Below, piece after piece: positions 36,901-48,034 of a DNA stretch of 57,939 nucleotides (its first letter is position 1; each line of letters opens with the position of its first letter). The notes beneath the pieces are model-generated. The model was not told the origin of the DNA and ran no database searches. It saw only the letters and a list, made by a program, of their open reading frames with translations. Origin of the DNA: Klebsormidium nitens (Eukaryota > Streptophyta > Klebsormidiophyceae > Klebsormidiales > Klebsormidiaceae); assembly GCA_000708835.1 (NCBI GenBank), contig DF237510.1:1-57939 (forward strand), in the 5' to 3' direction. The position numbers and the translations under genes are program-made.

Positions 36901-39900
36901 CGCGAAACAAGCTGAAATTGAATTAACCCAAAGTTCCACTCAGGAGGGCAGTCTGATGTGTTTACGCTCAATCAGATCTGGTGTGAAGACCTATCATGAC
37001 CAATCAAATGATTCAGAAGCTCTTACCGGGGTTTTGGCTAGTGCCGGACGTTCAAGGGGTCTGTTATGAATGGAGCCACGAATTCGCTTGTCGAAGTTGG
37101 ACCAAGCAGAAGTAAACCAAGAAGAAGTAGACGTGATTGCTTCATCTTTATCACGTAAAAAGTATGTCTATCAGTAAGGCATGACAAAGTGGCACCAACG
37201 CATTCTTCAAGCGGCATATCAAGAGTCGTCACGTTGATGAACCCTTTCGTTGCGGTTGGCTAGCCTGCTCCATTACAGTTACACTTTGAGTCAATAAGAA
37301 GGGCAGTCTTGTACAGATGCCGATCTTCAACTCAAATACTTGCATGCAAAATCTTCAAGCAGTCCAGATTCGAGACACCAGGCTCTCTTTTCAATCAGAT
37401 CCCTAACTCCGAAAACACCAAAACCGAACACATTCAAATCCTTGAGCGATCAGCGACCACTTTGAGACTCTTCGCTTAGTCAAAGGATCCAGCGAAGGGC
37501 GCAAGAGTTTATCAAGCAGACTTCAATTCTTTTGTAGCCCCATATACTGGTTCACTGAGCCTGGTAAAAGTTGTGAAACTGTGGCAGTTTTTCCAGTAAG
37601 GGCCCGTAGACGTACCTTTGTCAATCCTGAGCTGGCAGCGTGTGCTTCGCAGAAGAAATTCTCCCCATCGTACTCCTTGACGCCGAAGAGGTCGTTCATC
37701 ATCTTCTGGAGGCACAAGTTGTGAACCGGCTTCTGGCAAACGTGACACATATGGACTGGCCGACCGGTGTTTACCGAGCAGAAGCTCATGACGCAGCGGC
37801 TTTGAGCTGACTCTTCCACTTGTTCGTTCCCCTGCACATGAGGTGGCAAACGAGTTTGTCAAAAGCTTTGCACGATTCCTTACTACTATTGTCCAGGTTA
37901 CGGCAATTGCTTTGCCAGGTAGTTTTGATTTCAAAGCGGGTCCTACTCCGAGTGGTGAAAGTACCGGGTTTAATCTGTTGCTCACTACGTGTTTGCTGCA
38001 ACGAAGAGACATGTCACTCTTCCTGCAAGGCATTAGTAGTACCGCAAGATTTTCTCGATGCCGTACTGAAAGTGTGCTCTGATTCTTAAGACCATATATG
38101 GACCATATATGGATCTGGCTTTTTGCTCGATGAGCCGTTGCAGGTATCAAAAGATGCAATAATGATGAATCAGTAGACACTTTCCAGGGAAGAGGAGCAA
38201 GGTACCAGGAGCCTAATAGCATATGCCAAGATTGTTTGCTTGAGGCCCACGTTTGATCGCACCTGACCAATCGCTCCCTCTTCGCAAGAAGCCACCTGCA
38301 TTCCCTCAGTCCGGTTGGACGCGGCTGAATCTCTGGATTTTGATGACTGATGTCGGACGCCTTCGTCTCCCATGTCGTTCTGCAATAAGAAAGAGTCTTG
38401 ATATGATGTCCAAGGAACTGCAACTTGAAGTAACTGTACATCTAAGAGGACTTCCAAGTGAATGGTTGTTTTGACTCCGGAGCCTGGCTTGTCGAGTCTG
38501 CAAAGATTTGGACGGTATGCTACAAGCAATACGATACCAAGAACTCTAAGGACCATGCTTCTAGAAAGATGAAAGAACGCGAAACTGCTCATTGAAGCAT
38601 TGCGGTACCTATTATAGATTACAAACCCGATTATGGAGATTTGGATGGACGAGACCGTACTTGATTTTGGGGCTGGGTGAACCTTGCAGTTGAGCCCTCG
38701 TCTGCTGGCTTGGTCTGGCCGCCGCTTGCTTGGGTTGTGGACATGTCCTCATCCGCTCTTCTGCTGCCATTTGCCTACAGAAAAGGGCACTCACTTACAA
38801 TCAAAGGTGTGCAAATGATTGACCTGGGAAGTGCAACATCAATCAGCTCAGCTCAAAATCAGACACAAGAAGGTTGAGCAATGCCTCAGCAGCCTGAGTT
38901 ATACCGCAAGCTCCACATCATCCAGTACTTGCATGAACGTCTGTCACGTGACCAATTGCCTCTTAGTACTGACAGGTGACCAGTCATGCTCAAACTTCAC
39001 CGTACCTGCTTCTTTGAAGCTTTATACTTGGTAGCCTTCTTTGCCTGCTGTGCGGCGTATCGTTCAGGATGCAGTTTGACCTTCTTGAGCTGTTCCACAA
39101 TCTGTGAAAAGGTTCTGTTGAAAGACTCTGCAAACAAAAGCGTATTTTATAACATCAGCAAGCTTACTCAAAGTATCTCCGGATAAATACGCCAGAGTGT
39201 TTCCTTTGGTGCTGAATTCTTGAAAAGATCTTGACTTCTTCTTTGACCTGTTTGCTGGTTGAAATGCACGCCAAGCTGCATCCAAACTTTTGTGTACCGA
39301 CCGCAGCTTTTAGATTCAGCCTCACCAATGAGCTGTTTCAAAGTTCTAACCTAGTTCAATCTATTTCATATCACGAGCAGACCAGAAGCTGTTCAATTGA
39401 TCTTAGCATTCTGTCATGTTACCTGCTGGGTGCATTTTCAGCAGAAACAAGGTCATGTTCGAGCAGATTTTCATTTGGTAGATGGCTAGATTCTGCTGAA
39501 TCAACTCCTAGCCAGTGCTCAACAACAATTTTGTCAGGTAGCTAAATGGTCAGAAGCTTTGAAAAGTCAGAACATAACAGCATTCATCCAGAGCAGTCTC
39601 ACCTGCAGGCCACTTGTAGGATCTGTCACCCTTGACCAAAAGCACCCCACCATCAGTATCGTCCATAGTTTCTTTGAAAAGTGACTCTCTCCATTCGACA
39701 TCTTCTCTCCTCACTTTGAAGTTCATCCCTTTCAGCCTCTCATTTGTCAATCCATCTAGCGCATTTTCAATCCTGTCCTTTAGATCCTTGTACCATCTTC
39801 GCAGTGTGCGCACGGCAGGTTTTCCAATGATCTCCTCGTAGGCTCCACTGTGCACCATGTGAGAAAAGAGATCATCAGCCTGTATAACTCCACCAGCAGA

Positions 39901-40305
39901 AACCTTGTCATCCTTGCGTTGCTTCGAGTCTTCCTTGGCTGCCGGTTGTGCATTGACATCTTGTACTGTGGACTCCTCAACCTGTCCTTTCCCAACTGGT
40001 TCTCGAGATGCGCTACATGACTTCTCCTTTGATGATGCTCCAGCACCTTGCTCAGTGCTTTCCTGCCATTCAGCTTTCATCTGCTTCAAAATGGCAGAGT
40101 GACCAAGCTTAATTTTCACACCCGTTTCCAGCTCAACGATAGAATCAATTGCTTCATCTTTCAATGCCATGAATGCTTTGCCGGTCACGCAGCCATCGAC
40201 CAGGTACGTGCTGTATTTGGATGTCCCTAACGCTTCAGCAATGACACCAGCCAATTCCTCTTCTGTTAATCTGGTCACATTTTCAAGCACGGAGTTGGCA
40301 GCCAT
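33987..40305 (-). CDS. Gene D: SAM-like / zinc-binding / charged-tail protein, seven exons, function unknown
   Basis: Exons: 40305-39603, 39127-39006, 38774-38661, 38379-38296, 37831-37616, 36444-35440, 34193-33987. Junctions are GT-AG and phases agree throughout, giving about 816 residues. Residues 1-85 (LTEEELAGVIAEALG, GKAFMALKDEAIDSI, IKLGHSAILKQMK) have the pattern of a SAM domain, which binds other SAM domains or RNA. Exon 5 holds a zinc-binding pattern: Cys-x4-Cys, Cys-x2-Cys-x4-His-x2-Cys, then Cys-x2-His, resembling a PHD or treble-clef finger. Exon 6 is a 335-residue Lys/Glu/Ser-rich, probably disordered nuclear-type segment. The last exon (VSRKEVIKAINSLKL, YIANKKWRDDG) is compact. 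The stop TAG lies directly on a good donor (TAG/GTAAAT), so a 3' UTR intron is possible. Divergent from the transposase gene E with about 1 kb between them, which may link them. I do not recognise a named family. Confidence 0.65.
34480..35055 (+). repeat. Degenerate tandem repeat in intron 6 of gene D
   Basis: Four partial units share a TTCAAGGG(G) start, a TCTCTCGGTGCGCGCGCG-type GC block (34521, 34661, 34870, 35023), a GTGCTGCCGG box and a run of GGAACGGAACCGGAACGG. Spacing is 140-210 bp. The Pu-rich runs resemble the repetitive codons of exon 6, so the array may derive from it, but I could not align the two. Confidence 0.6.
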
Positions 40306-41513
40306 AGTTGCCAAGAATTGGTCACGCCACTCTCAACTCGTCTGCATTTGAGCGAACCAAGCAGTTGCCAGATCTAGACGTCAAGGCTGGACCGTATGGT
40401 TATGGCGATTGGCGCGCTGTGTGCCTCTACCTCCTCAGCTATTTTGCAGCTCCATTTTTGCATCTATCAAAGCTGAGCTGATTCCATGCCAGAGCTGATC
40501 AACCAGCTCCACTGGCCGGGTACTGATTACTGCTCATACTCAGAGTGGTTCCCAGCAGATGATTAGGCCCGGAGTTTCCGGCCAGAGGTGCCCCTATCTT
40601 ATCGACGGTTCGAAAAGGCAGTGAGAGGCAAATCGACGGACATCATACCAGGATTTCTGTGCGCGATCTCTAAAGTCCTGCAGACCCTAAATTCAAGATA
40701 GCAATTTGAGAGGGACAGGCTCCAAGGGGCAGAACTTCACCGAGACTTCACGTTTCAAAAGCACTTCGATCTGAAAGCTCGAAGTTGTCCAGCTAGGGCA
40801 CTGCCAGTGGTTAGATCAAGGCAGCAGCAGGCGGCCAGACTCTGATCTGAAGCTTAAAGAACTCTCGAAGTTATGGAGATCGATCTCTGTACCCAGCTTG
40901 CAGAAAGGAGCTGGAGAGTATTCGTTTGTGTTATATGGTATGTTCCAGCCTGAGGGAGGTGGTGCAAAACAAAGGAGCCTATGGTTTCAAGCTTTTGGTG
41001 CACTCGGTCTGCTGCCTGTAAACGAATGCACAACAACCTCAGGACGTAAGCGCCTTTGAACATGCAGACAAGTTTGACAAGATTAAGAGACGTTGGAAGA
41101 GACCAAGCTTCAGTCCAGGTTGTGACTTCAAATTTGTGCAATTTGCTGCAAGTTGAAGAGCACTGAGGGAGGGTGACTCGAGGAAGGTAAGTTGAATTGA
41201 CATCTTTTTTGACATTCATGTTTTTAACTGGATGTATGATGCCGTTTTTAGGTGCATTTCTAAGCTGGAAGTGCTGGCCAGGCAAAGTCTATGCAAAGGG
41301 TACTGTACATATGCATGGTATGCTCTGCTTAAAAGTCAGTGCTGTGTTGTGCAACGTCAATTGGATCCATCATCAGCATGACCACCTTAAATGAGACTAA
41401 GCTTCTGTGCTTTAAGACTGTAATATTGCCTCTTTCTTTGAACTTCTCAACCTTGTGGCCCCATGCATCTGCGACAACATTATTGCTTACGCATGGTCTC
41501 CTCCATCATGCAG
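40306..41513. other. Divergent interval between gene D and the transposase gene
   Basis: This holds the promoter of gene D and the unresolved 5' end of gene E. No in-frame ATG precedes the first gene E exon that I can support, so at least one small coding exon of gene E probably lies here. Confidence 0.4.
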
Positions 41514-44500
41514 CGTATCCAGACAGCCTCCTGTCAATGAGAACGGCCTTGAGCTTTGCACCTGCGTCTTTCAAGGCTGTGGCAAGAAGGACGGCCGGTT
41601 TATCCCGAGAACAACACGCTTGCATCAAGAGAAGAAAGACAGGGAAGTAATAGAGGCAGCAGAAGTAGTTCGCATCCCAGATGGCAACGGCGTTGAGATC
41701 AGAGAAGCAAACAATCAGCAACAGAATGCTGATCAGGCTCAGCCGGCCGGAGGTGCTGGTGGAAACGCTGTTTGGCAAGGGCTTGCAAACCTCCTGGACA
41801 TTGATGACAATGAGGCGCCAGACTTGAATCCAACAGAAGCTGAGGAAGCAGATTCAATGGAGGATTCGCTGCTCTCAGGAACAGGAGGGAGGTTTCTTGA
41901 CAAAGTTCTGGACTTAGTGAAAAAGGGCGACGAGGCTGGCTTTAGCAATGCCGACCTCGACTGGATCTTGAAGTGGGGTTTTGGTCAGAAGGACTCAATT
42001 GCAGAGGCACTGGATCCGGACTGGCGCGCCACAATGAAGGAGCTCAACGTTATGGATTCGCACGACCAGGTTAGCTTACATTTGTGCTTCGTAATTTCAT
42101 TGTCACCTTCTTCGTTTGACTTTAGATTCTGAAAGGTACTTCTGAGGCTTAAAATTATAGTCTGCATGAGTCCAGGTATATAGCTTAGCTGAGTCTTTTG
42201 TCCCTGCTCAATCTTTGGAAAGAGTCATTGGCTCCAATTCACCTTTTAGTGCAAACAACTTGGTTGATTGCTTGAAGAACAGACTTTGCATGAAGCTAAG
42301 GGGCTTGGAATCATAATATTAATCTGCATGAGTCCAGGTATACAGGTCAGCTGAGTGCTTTGTTTCTTCTCAATCTTTGGAAAGAGTCATTGGCAAAACT
42401 TGTCTTGGGTTCACCTTTTAGCTTAAAATGTTTTAAACAAGATGTCTGGCTGATTGTTTGAATAGCAGACTTTGCAGTGAAGCAAGCGATTCACATTTTG
42501 TATGCAAAACCATTTCACTTCGGATCGTCATCGTTGGTTACAGTTAATCACTTCAAGCTCCGTCCCCCTTTTGCCAACAGGTGCAAAGTTTCCTCATGCG
42601 CGTGTCGCGCCTGCTCGGTGAGCCTCAGATGTGGCGGTTTCACGAAGGAGCCAACGGCAGCTGGCACCTTTTCAGACCGAGCGCGGAAGACGGAAACCTG
42701 CCCTGCCCCCACTGCCCCGAAGGGCCCAGCCGGCCAAAGTGGCGCGACTGCTCCGCGCATCAGGAGCGGAGCGAATGCGGCTTCCTCCGGCGGGACGCGC
42801 TAGAGCTGCCCTACATCGGGCTGGAGCCGTACGTGCGGGCGAAGCTGACAACCGAAGCCGGCTGCCAGGACATGCTCGGGGCTTGGCGAGAAAGAGACAG
42901 GTGGCTGAATCAGCCCCCCGACAGTGTCCCGGAGCCGCAGCTGGAATACTGGGACGGGAAGCGCTTCAGGGAGCGGTCTAGTTTCCTCGACCCCAACGGC
43001 ACGTGGCTGCTCCCCCTCGCTTGCGCAAACTGCTGCCGTCCGCGCCCCGTGTACTGCTCTGAAAACCTAGAGCTTCCCTCCTACGTTCGTCCAACTCAAG
43101 CCATGTGGAATGCAACCACCGGAAGTTTTGAGACGGAGTGCCCCCTGTGCCGGCAGCCAATAAGCGCGAAGAGGGAGGAGCTGGAAATCTCGGGGGACCC
43201 AAGAAACGTGATCTTTGGTTGCCACGTAGATGGCTTTCCTTCCTCGCGCACGACAAACAAGAGCAGCTGCATCCTAGACGCAACCCCCCTGGTCGTCTCA
43301 AAACGGTTGCGCTACCGGGCCTGCGAAGGGTGGCTCTGGCCCCTTTGTTTTCCCCCGGAAGAGAAACTGAAAAGCGGGCCGGAAGCGTACGACCCGTTCA
43401 TCCTCCTTCTGGTCCTAGATTCGGTTCGGCTTTTTGTAGAGGGGATCTTGGTAAACTACGCCCTAGATCCTGCAAAAGTGAGCCCCGACGTTCCCCCCCG
43501 ACACGGACAGCCTGTGCGCATCCGGATGATAATGTCCTGCTTCTTCGCCGATCTGCCAGCCCTTGCTGACGTGGCGAAATTCAAAAGGGGGGGGTGGCAC
43601 GTGTCGCGGCGGTGTCCGCAGCTGGCTGTCCGAAACGGAGATCGGTTGGTGTACGCGAATGGGCGGCGGCTTGTGCGTGATGGCTGCGGAAGCAAGAAGA
43701 TGAAGGACGTGGTCGCGGCGATGCTGGAGCACCTGGGGGCAAGAACCAAAGCGGAGCGCGACGAGATCGGCGCGAGAACCGGGGTTGTTGGGTTCAGCAT
43801 GCTGGCCATTCTGGGGGGCGTGTACAGCTTGGACCTGGTGCTGGACATGTGCGGGGACTGGCTGCACAAGGGCTCGGAGAACCAGGTGAAGCACCACGTA
43901 AGAGACACCCTGCTTCCGGTCACCAGAAAGGAAGGCGGCCTCCTGGTGCAAGAAGCCCCCCCCCGGATCAACATCAAGGATTTCGGAAAGCGGCTGCAGG
44001 CGATAAAGCCGACGCGCAAGCTTGCAGACGGCCGGTGGGTCAAGGACCCGGAAGAGCGCCCCCTCGGGTTCTGGAAAGCGGAGGAGCACGAGAAGGTCGC
44101 GCTCTACTGCCTGCCGACTGCGTACGCGGGGCTCATTGACGAGGAAGGGTATGCCATTACCCAGCTCGTCGCGTGCATTCAGCAAGCAGTATTCATTGTC
44201 GGATCGCGGGAAGGCTGGACGCCGCAAAAGCGAGCGGTGTTTGACCAGCTGTGCAGAGCCAAGTTTGCGCGCGCCGAGGAGTACTTCGGCTCCAAGCTCC
44301 GCCCCCTGGAGCACGAGACCTGCCTTCACACCCTTTCTGATATCCTGAACCACGGGCCTCCGGACAGCCTGTGGTGCTATCTGTGCGAAAGGCACATCCG
44401 CAAGCTCATCAACACCCCGAGCAACGGAAAGGAATACGAAAAGACGTTGTTCAAGCGGGCATTGAGTGCTTTGGTTGGCGGATGGCTGCAACAGCGGAGA

Positions 44501-46328
44501 AAGGAAGCGGCGCTGTGGCGGACGCGGCAGTTCGCGGGAGATGAGCTGTGGGCCGAGGCAAGGGAGGGGTTTGAGGGCGGGATTCTGTTCGCCTCTTCTC
44601 AGAAAAGGGCCGTCGCGTTTGTCGAGGGCCTTGAAAGGTGGCCCCCAAGCAACCGGCAGCCGTCGGACGTCGACCTGCTCAACAGCGTCCAAGCAAACGG
44701 GGTCGCCGTTGGGAGTGTGCCACGAACCTGGGGTTTCCGTACGTTCAAGACCCTCAAATCCCCCCAGCGAATCGGCGTAGAGAGGTGCCTAGCCCGCGCA
44801 CCAAACGCAGCCGCAAGGGGCCTCCAGCTGGATCCGAAGACCGTAGTGAACCTGAAGAGCCTGCAAAGCGGGGAGCATAACTTTGCCCCAAAGGACTTCG
44901 TGGTCGTGCGGGGGGGTGCGCCGGGCGGGGAAGCGGCGGACGAGCAGTTCGGACGGCTGGAGAGCATCTTCTGTGTCGCGAATAGGCGAGGCGCGAGGCA
45001 CGTGTTTCTGGATGTGAGATTCTTCCCGGTTCAGATGGAAGGAGGCGAGCCAGCGGGGGGGCAGTGGCACAATTGCCTCTTGCTCGGCACTTTGAAATCT
45101 CTGGCGGCAGACCGCGTGCGCCCGGCAAGCAGCCTGCTGCGCCACTTCATTCCGTTCGCCGAGCCAGGCGAGACCGTGTTCACGAGCGCCGCGAACCACG
45201 TCATCGAGGTCTGCCCCACCGGCTTCGGTTTTGCAGCGCACGACGTATGGGTCCCGGTCTTTCCCAGGGTAAGTTCGGCCGGCCTTGAATCTATTTTAAC
45301 TGCCCGCATCGACGGAGTCGAAAATCTTCTCAAGGGTTGCCAGAACTGGAAGTAGAATAAGCAGCAAAGCGGTCGAACCAACGCGCAGACTCCTTGCTTT
45401 GTTTGCTTCACGAGTTGAGCTTGTAACGTTCGAAATCCGCAAACAGCCAGTCGGTGCGCGCGCACGTCGATTATGTTGACCCAGATCTCAGTCAACCAGC
45501 GCTTCAAACTGCAATGAGTCATTGCGCTTCAAGCCTCGTCTGTGATGAAGCCTCAAAATCCATTAACAAAAGGTTATAGCGCACTCAGTTCTACGCTCTG
45601 CAGCTGGATAGATTTGCCACGTCAGCGGGTAAGGCGCCGGGTTAGAGCGCGGTTAAGTATTGGTCAAGGCCGCGCTCGCCTCGACCCCTGATTCTACTGC
45701 GGTCTGCAGTTTTTAAACTCCCTTCCCTCCACGGACGCTCTATTACAGCACGCGAAGAGAAACGATTGGCGCGCTCAAGTTTTGACTCTCCTCTCTTCAA
45801 CAGGTTGGCGACGTCGTCCGGCTGCCGGTGGTGGAGCCTCCGGACGTCGTCCCGGAAGGGGTAGCGGGCAAGTGGGGCTACGGAGTGCCCGTTTCTGTAC
45901 TCAAGTCGGTGCGGCCGGGGCAGTCGGTGGCGTACGCTCTCGTCCGGCAAGTGAACGAGGACGGCAAGCTGGTGGACGTGCAATGGTTGAAGCGGGCTCC
46001 GGGCGAGAGGGCGCTTCCGGACGGCAGCAAAGCCGGCGTCTGGGGTTTGTGGCCGGTTAGCATGCGAAGAAACCGGAACGGCACTCTGGTCGAGGAGGTG
46101 GAGGGAGACTCTGCGAGCGACTCGGAAGAAGACGGGGAAAGAGGTCGGCGTCAAAGGGGCGGGGCAGCAAGGCCGCAAGGGGGGTTCGCCTTGAAGCGCG
46201 CGCCTTGGAACGCTCTCCTCGACCGTGTCGAGGGCGTTGTCAAAGCGGAGAGAGATGCAAACGGACGTGCTTTGGACGGAGGGCCACTTTTCAGTTTCAA
46301 AGAGCTCCCCCCGGTGCGGCGCAGATGA
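41514..46328 (+). CDS. Gene E: tnp2/CACTA-Plavaka-like transposase, spliced
   Basis: Exons: about 41514-42069, 42581-45268 (896 codons) and 45804-46328 (stop TGA). Phases join cleanly. Exon 1 has a CxC...RTxxxH pattern (CTCVFQGCGKKDG, RTTRLHQ) like the N-terminus of tnp2-type transposases, then an acidic stretch. Exon 2 carries several CxxC pairs and the core: GCHVDGFPSS near 43220 and FADLPALADVAKFK with GGWHVSRRC near 43545-43605, the usual places of the first two catalytic Asp residues of the CMC superfamily. Next come ALYCLPTAYAGLI and HETCLHTLSDI...GPPDSLWCYLCER near 44310-44395, typical of the late part of tnp2/Plavaka proteins. Exon 3 begins VGDVVRLPVVEPPDV. The start is unresolved. 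High GC3 and an intact long frame argue for recent or continued use. I see no terminal inverted repeats, so it may be a mobile element or a domesticated gene. Confidence 0.75.
42156..42484 (+). repeat. Direct duplication of about 160 bp in gene E intron 1
   Basis: Positions 42156-42297 and 42317-42484 share long blocks, including TCTGCATGAGTCCAGGTATA and CTCAATCTTTGGAAAGAG, then TTCACCTTTTAG and CAGACTTTGCA. The second copy has an extra insertion of about 25 bp. Both lie within the intron. Confidence 0.85.
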
Positions 46329-46469
46329 GCGGGGCTTAGAATAGTAAGGGTAGAAAGGTGGGGCCCTAAAAACGGAAGCACGGAGAGCGTGTCACTTGCA
46401 TACAGAACCAGATTGATGTGGAATTGAGAAAGTGCATTGAGTACGGGCAGACAATCACCCGCTCATCTT

Positions 46470-46745
46470 TTCGTTTCTGGTGGATGGTTTGGACGGAACG
46501 GAATCCGAACGGCAGCAGAGTGGCTGGGAAAGCGGAAATTGGCGCCCGGTGGGGGCAGTCGGGCAGGTCACTGGTGGAAGCAAGGGTTCGGACAGCTCTC
46601 GAGCAGAGATTGGCACCTGGTAAGAGCAGCCGGGCACGCCCAGAGTGGAGTCGGGGTCGGCAAGGGGCGTCGGGCAGCCCCAAAACGGATCGGAGGCATC
46701 GAGGAGGGGACTTCGAAGAACTTTCCCCGGGTGCGGCGCATGATC
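46470..46745 (+). repeat. Decayed copy of the gene E last exon
   Basis: The end of this region (46712-46745, GAAGAACTTTCCCCGGGTGCGGCGCATGA) matches the last bases of the coding exon (46296-46328). Earlier parts resemble the exon more loosely (AACGGCAGCA near 46507). It lies just downstream of the real stop. Confidence 0.6.
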
Positions 46746-47764
46746 AGGGGTATATCAGGTGCGTTCGACATTCGATCTCTATACTCTGTTAGATCAAGCG
46801 CAGTCATGATATGGCAAAGCTATCAAACTGCTTTTGCTTTGAGGTAGCAGATAAGGCGCACGCGCGAGTTCCCGGGCGATCCTGCTTTCTTCGCCCTTCT
46901 TCATGTGCTCAAGAGTTTCGCTTTGAACCTACTCGGAAAGCCTGGCAATCGTACGTTGCAAAGCTGGAAGATAAATCTCTTCAAGTTCGTGTTTCTTTTA
47001 AAGTTCCAGCTTGTCCCCGGATGATGGCGAACTTTCGGATGGTCCCTCGAAATTCTAATGGACAGACAATGTTTTGGTAGAGGGCTATCAATTGTGAAGT
47101 GCCGCCCGACGAGTGCCCATTTCAAAAAGAAAGCGAAGAATGTTTTCTTGCGGCTTGAGGTCAGGCGAATCCGTAATTTCATATGAACGGAGCTCCGTTG
47201 AGCTGGTCAAACGCTCTAACGGAGCGCGAACTAGCATGGCGGGAGAAAAATTCAAGGTTAAGGATTAACCCGAATCTCAGTTAGCTGACCAAATTTGCAG
47301 AACCCAGCAGGAAAAGGTACTTTGTGATCAGCTTAGCAAGGCGCATCCGAATCAGACCTAAAAGCTTATAGCACATGTACTTTCCGTAACCTGCGGAAGC
47401 TCAAGACCGCCACGTGTCCGGGTTAGGCCGGGTTATCGCGCGAAAATGCAATTCGATCGAAAATACCGTTTCAGCGCAGAGTTTAGAATAGACGTCTTGC
47501 CTGCTGATTTGCTTGCGCAGACTCGACGAGATTGCTGATGCGCCTGTTGTATGTTGCACGTTTCTTTCAACTTTTAACCAACTTCCGTGAACTTTCACTT
47601 AACTCTTCTAACCTACGCGTAGATTCTTAATGACTGGCGCCGCTCGAAGGCCCTCGAGGGGGATCCGATCCAATTCAAAGGAAGTTTTGCTGTTTCGGGT
47701 TTGCCGGTTGTTTCACTTTTCGACCTTCCGTAACCTTCCGTAACCTTCCGTAACCTCCGCGCAG
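46746..47764. other. Interval between gene E and the 47.8 kb exon
   Basis: No gene is supported. A copy of the following exon start occurs at 47625-47680, and a run of three perfect CTTCCGTAAC units occurs at 47724-47753. Confidence 0.4.
47625..47680 (+). repeat. Decayed copy of the 47.8 kb exon start
   Basis: GCGTAGATTC, then TGACTGGCGCCGCTCGAAGGC and CCTCGAGGGGGATCC, parallel the acceptor and first 50 bases of the exon at 47765. The copy is about 140 bp upstream. Confidence 0.7.
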
Positions 47765-48034
47765 ATCCGGAACGAGTGGCGCTGGCCCGATGCCCTCGAG
47801 GGAGATCCCCCCGTCTGGCGCGCCACGTCAGAGGGACCCCGCTCGACCGCCAGTTCCGCTTTGTCTTTTACACGTGGCGCGCCGGACACACGGCGCCAGC
47901 CAGCATGCGGACAGAGGGGCGCTGACGTCAGCCCGTGTGGACAGGGCGGTGCTGGCGTCAGCCCGGACCAGGCCCCGCTATTGCTGCTTCAGCAGACAAG
48001 GCAGCAGTTGAGCACGGAAGAAGTTGCACGGTGA
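47765..48034 (+). CDS. Possible terminal exon of an unrecognised gene
   Basis: After a GCGCAG acceptor there is an open frame of 89 codons (IRNEWRWPDALEGDPPVW at the start) ending TGA, with a possible donor CG/GTGAGA at 48030. It is GC-rich and Arg/Gly/Gln-rich, and includes an internal GTCAGCCCG direct repeat. The support is the acceptor, the GC content like neighbouring exons, and the decayed upstream copy of its start. I cannot tell which upstream exon it joins. It may belong to gene E as an alternative 3' end or to a separate small gene. Confidence 0.25.
   Translation: MRNEWRWPDALEGDPPVWRATSEGPRSTASSALSFTRGAPDTRRQPACGQRGADVSPCGQGGAGVSPDQAPLLLLQQTRQQLSTEEVAR

Noticed and set aside
38092-38112. 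Repeat of GACCATATATG as a regulatory site
   Set aside because: Only two units in an intron, with no further copies; too little to support a function.
43463-44692. Long minus-strand open frame of 409 codons
   Set aside because: It is the exact antisense of the transposase exon 42581-45268, has no domain, and is explained by the high GC3 of that exon.
45625-45720. Possible tRNA (paired GCGC stems near 45630-45690)
   Set aside because: No anticodon stem-loop or TTCGA arm in the right place.
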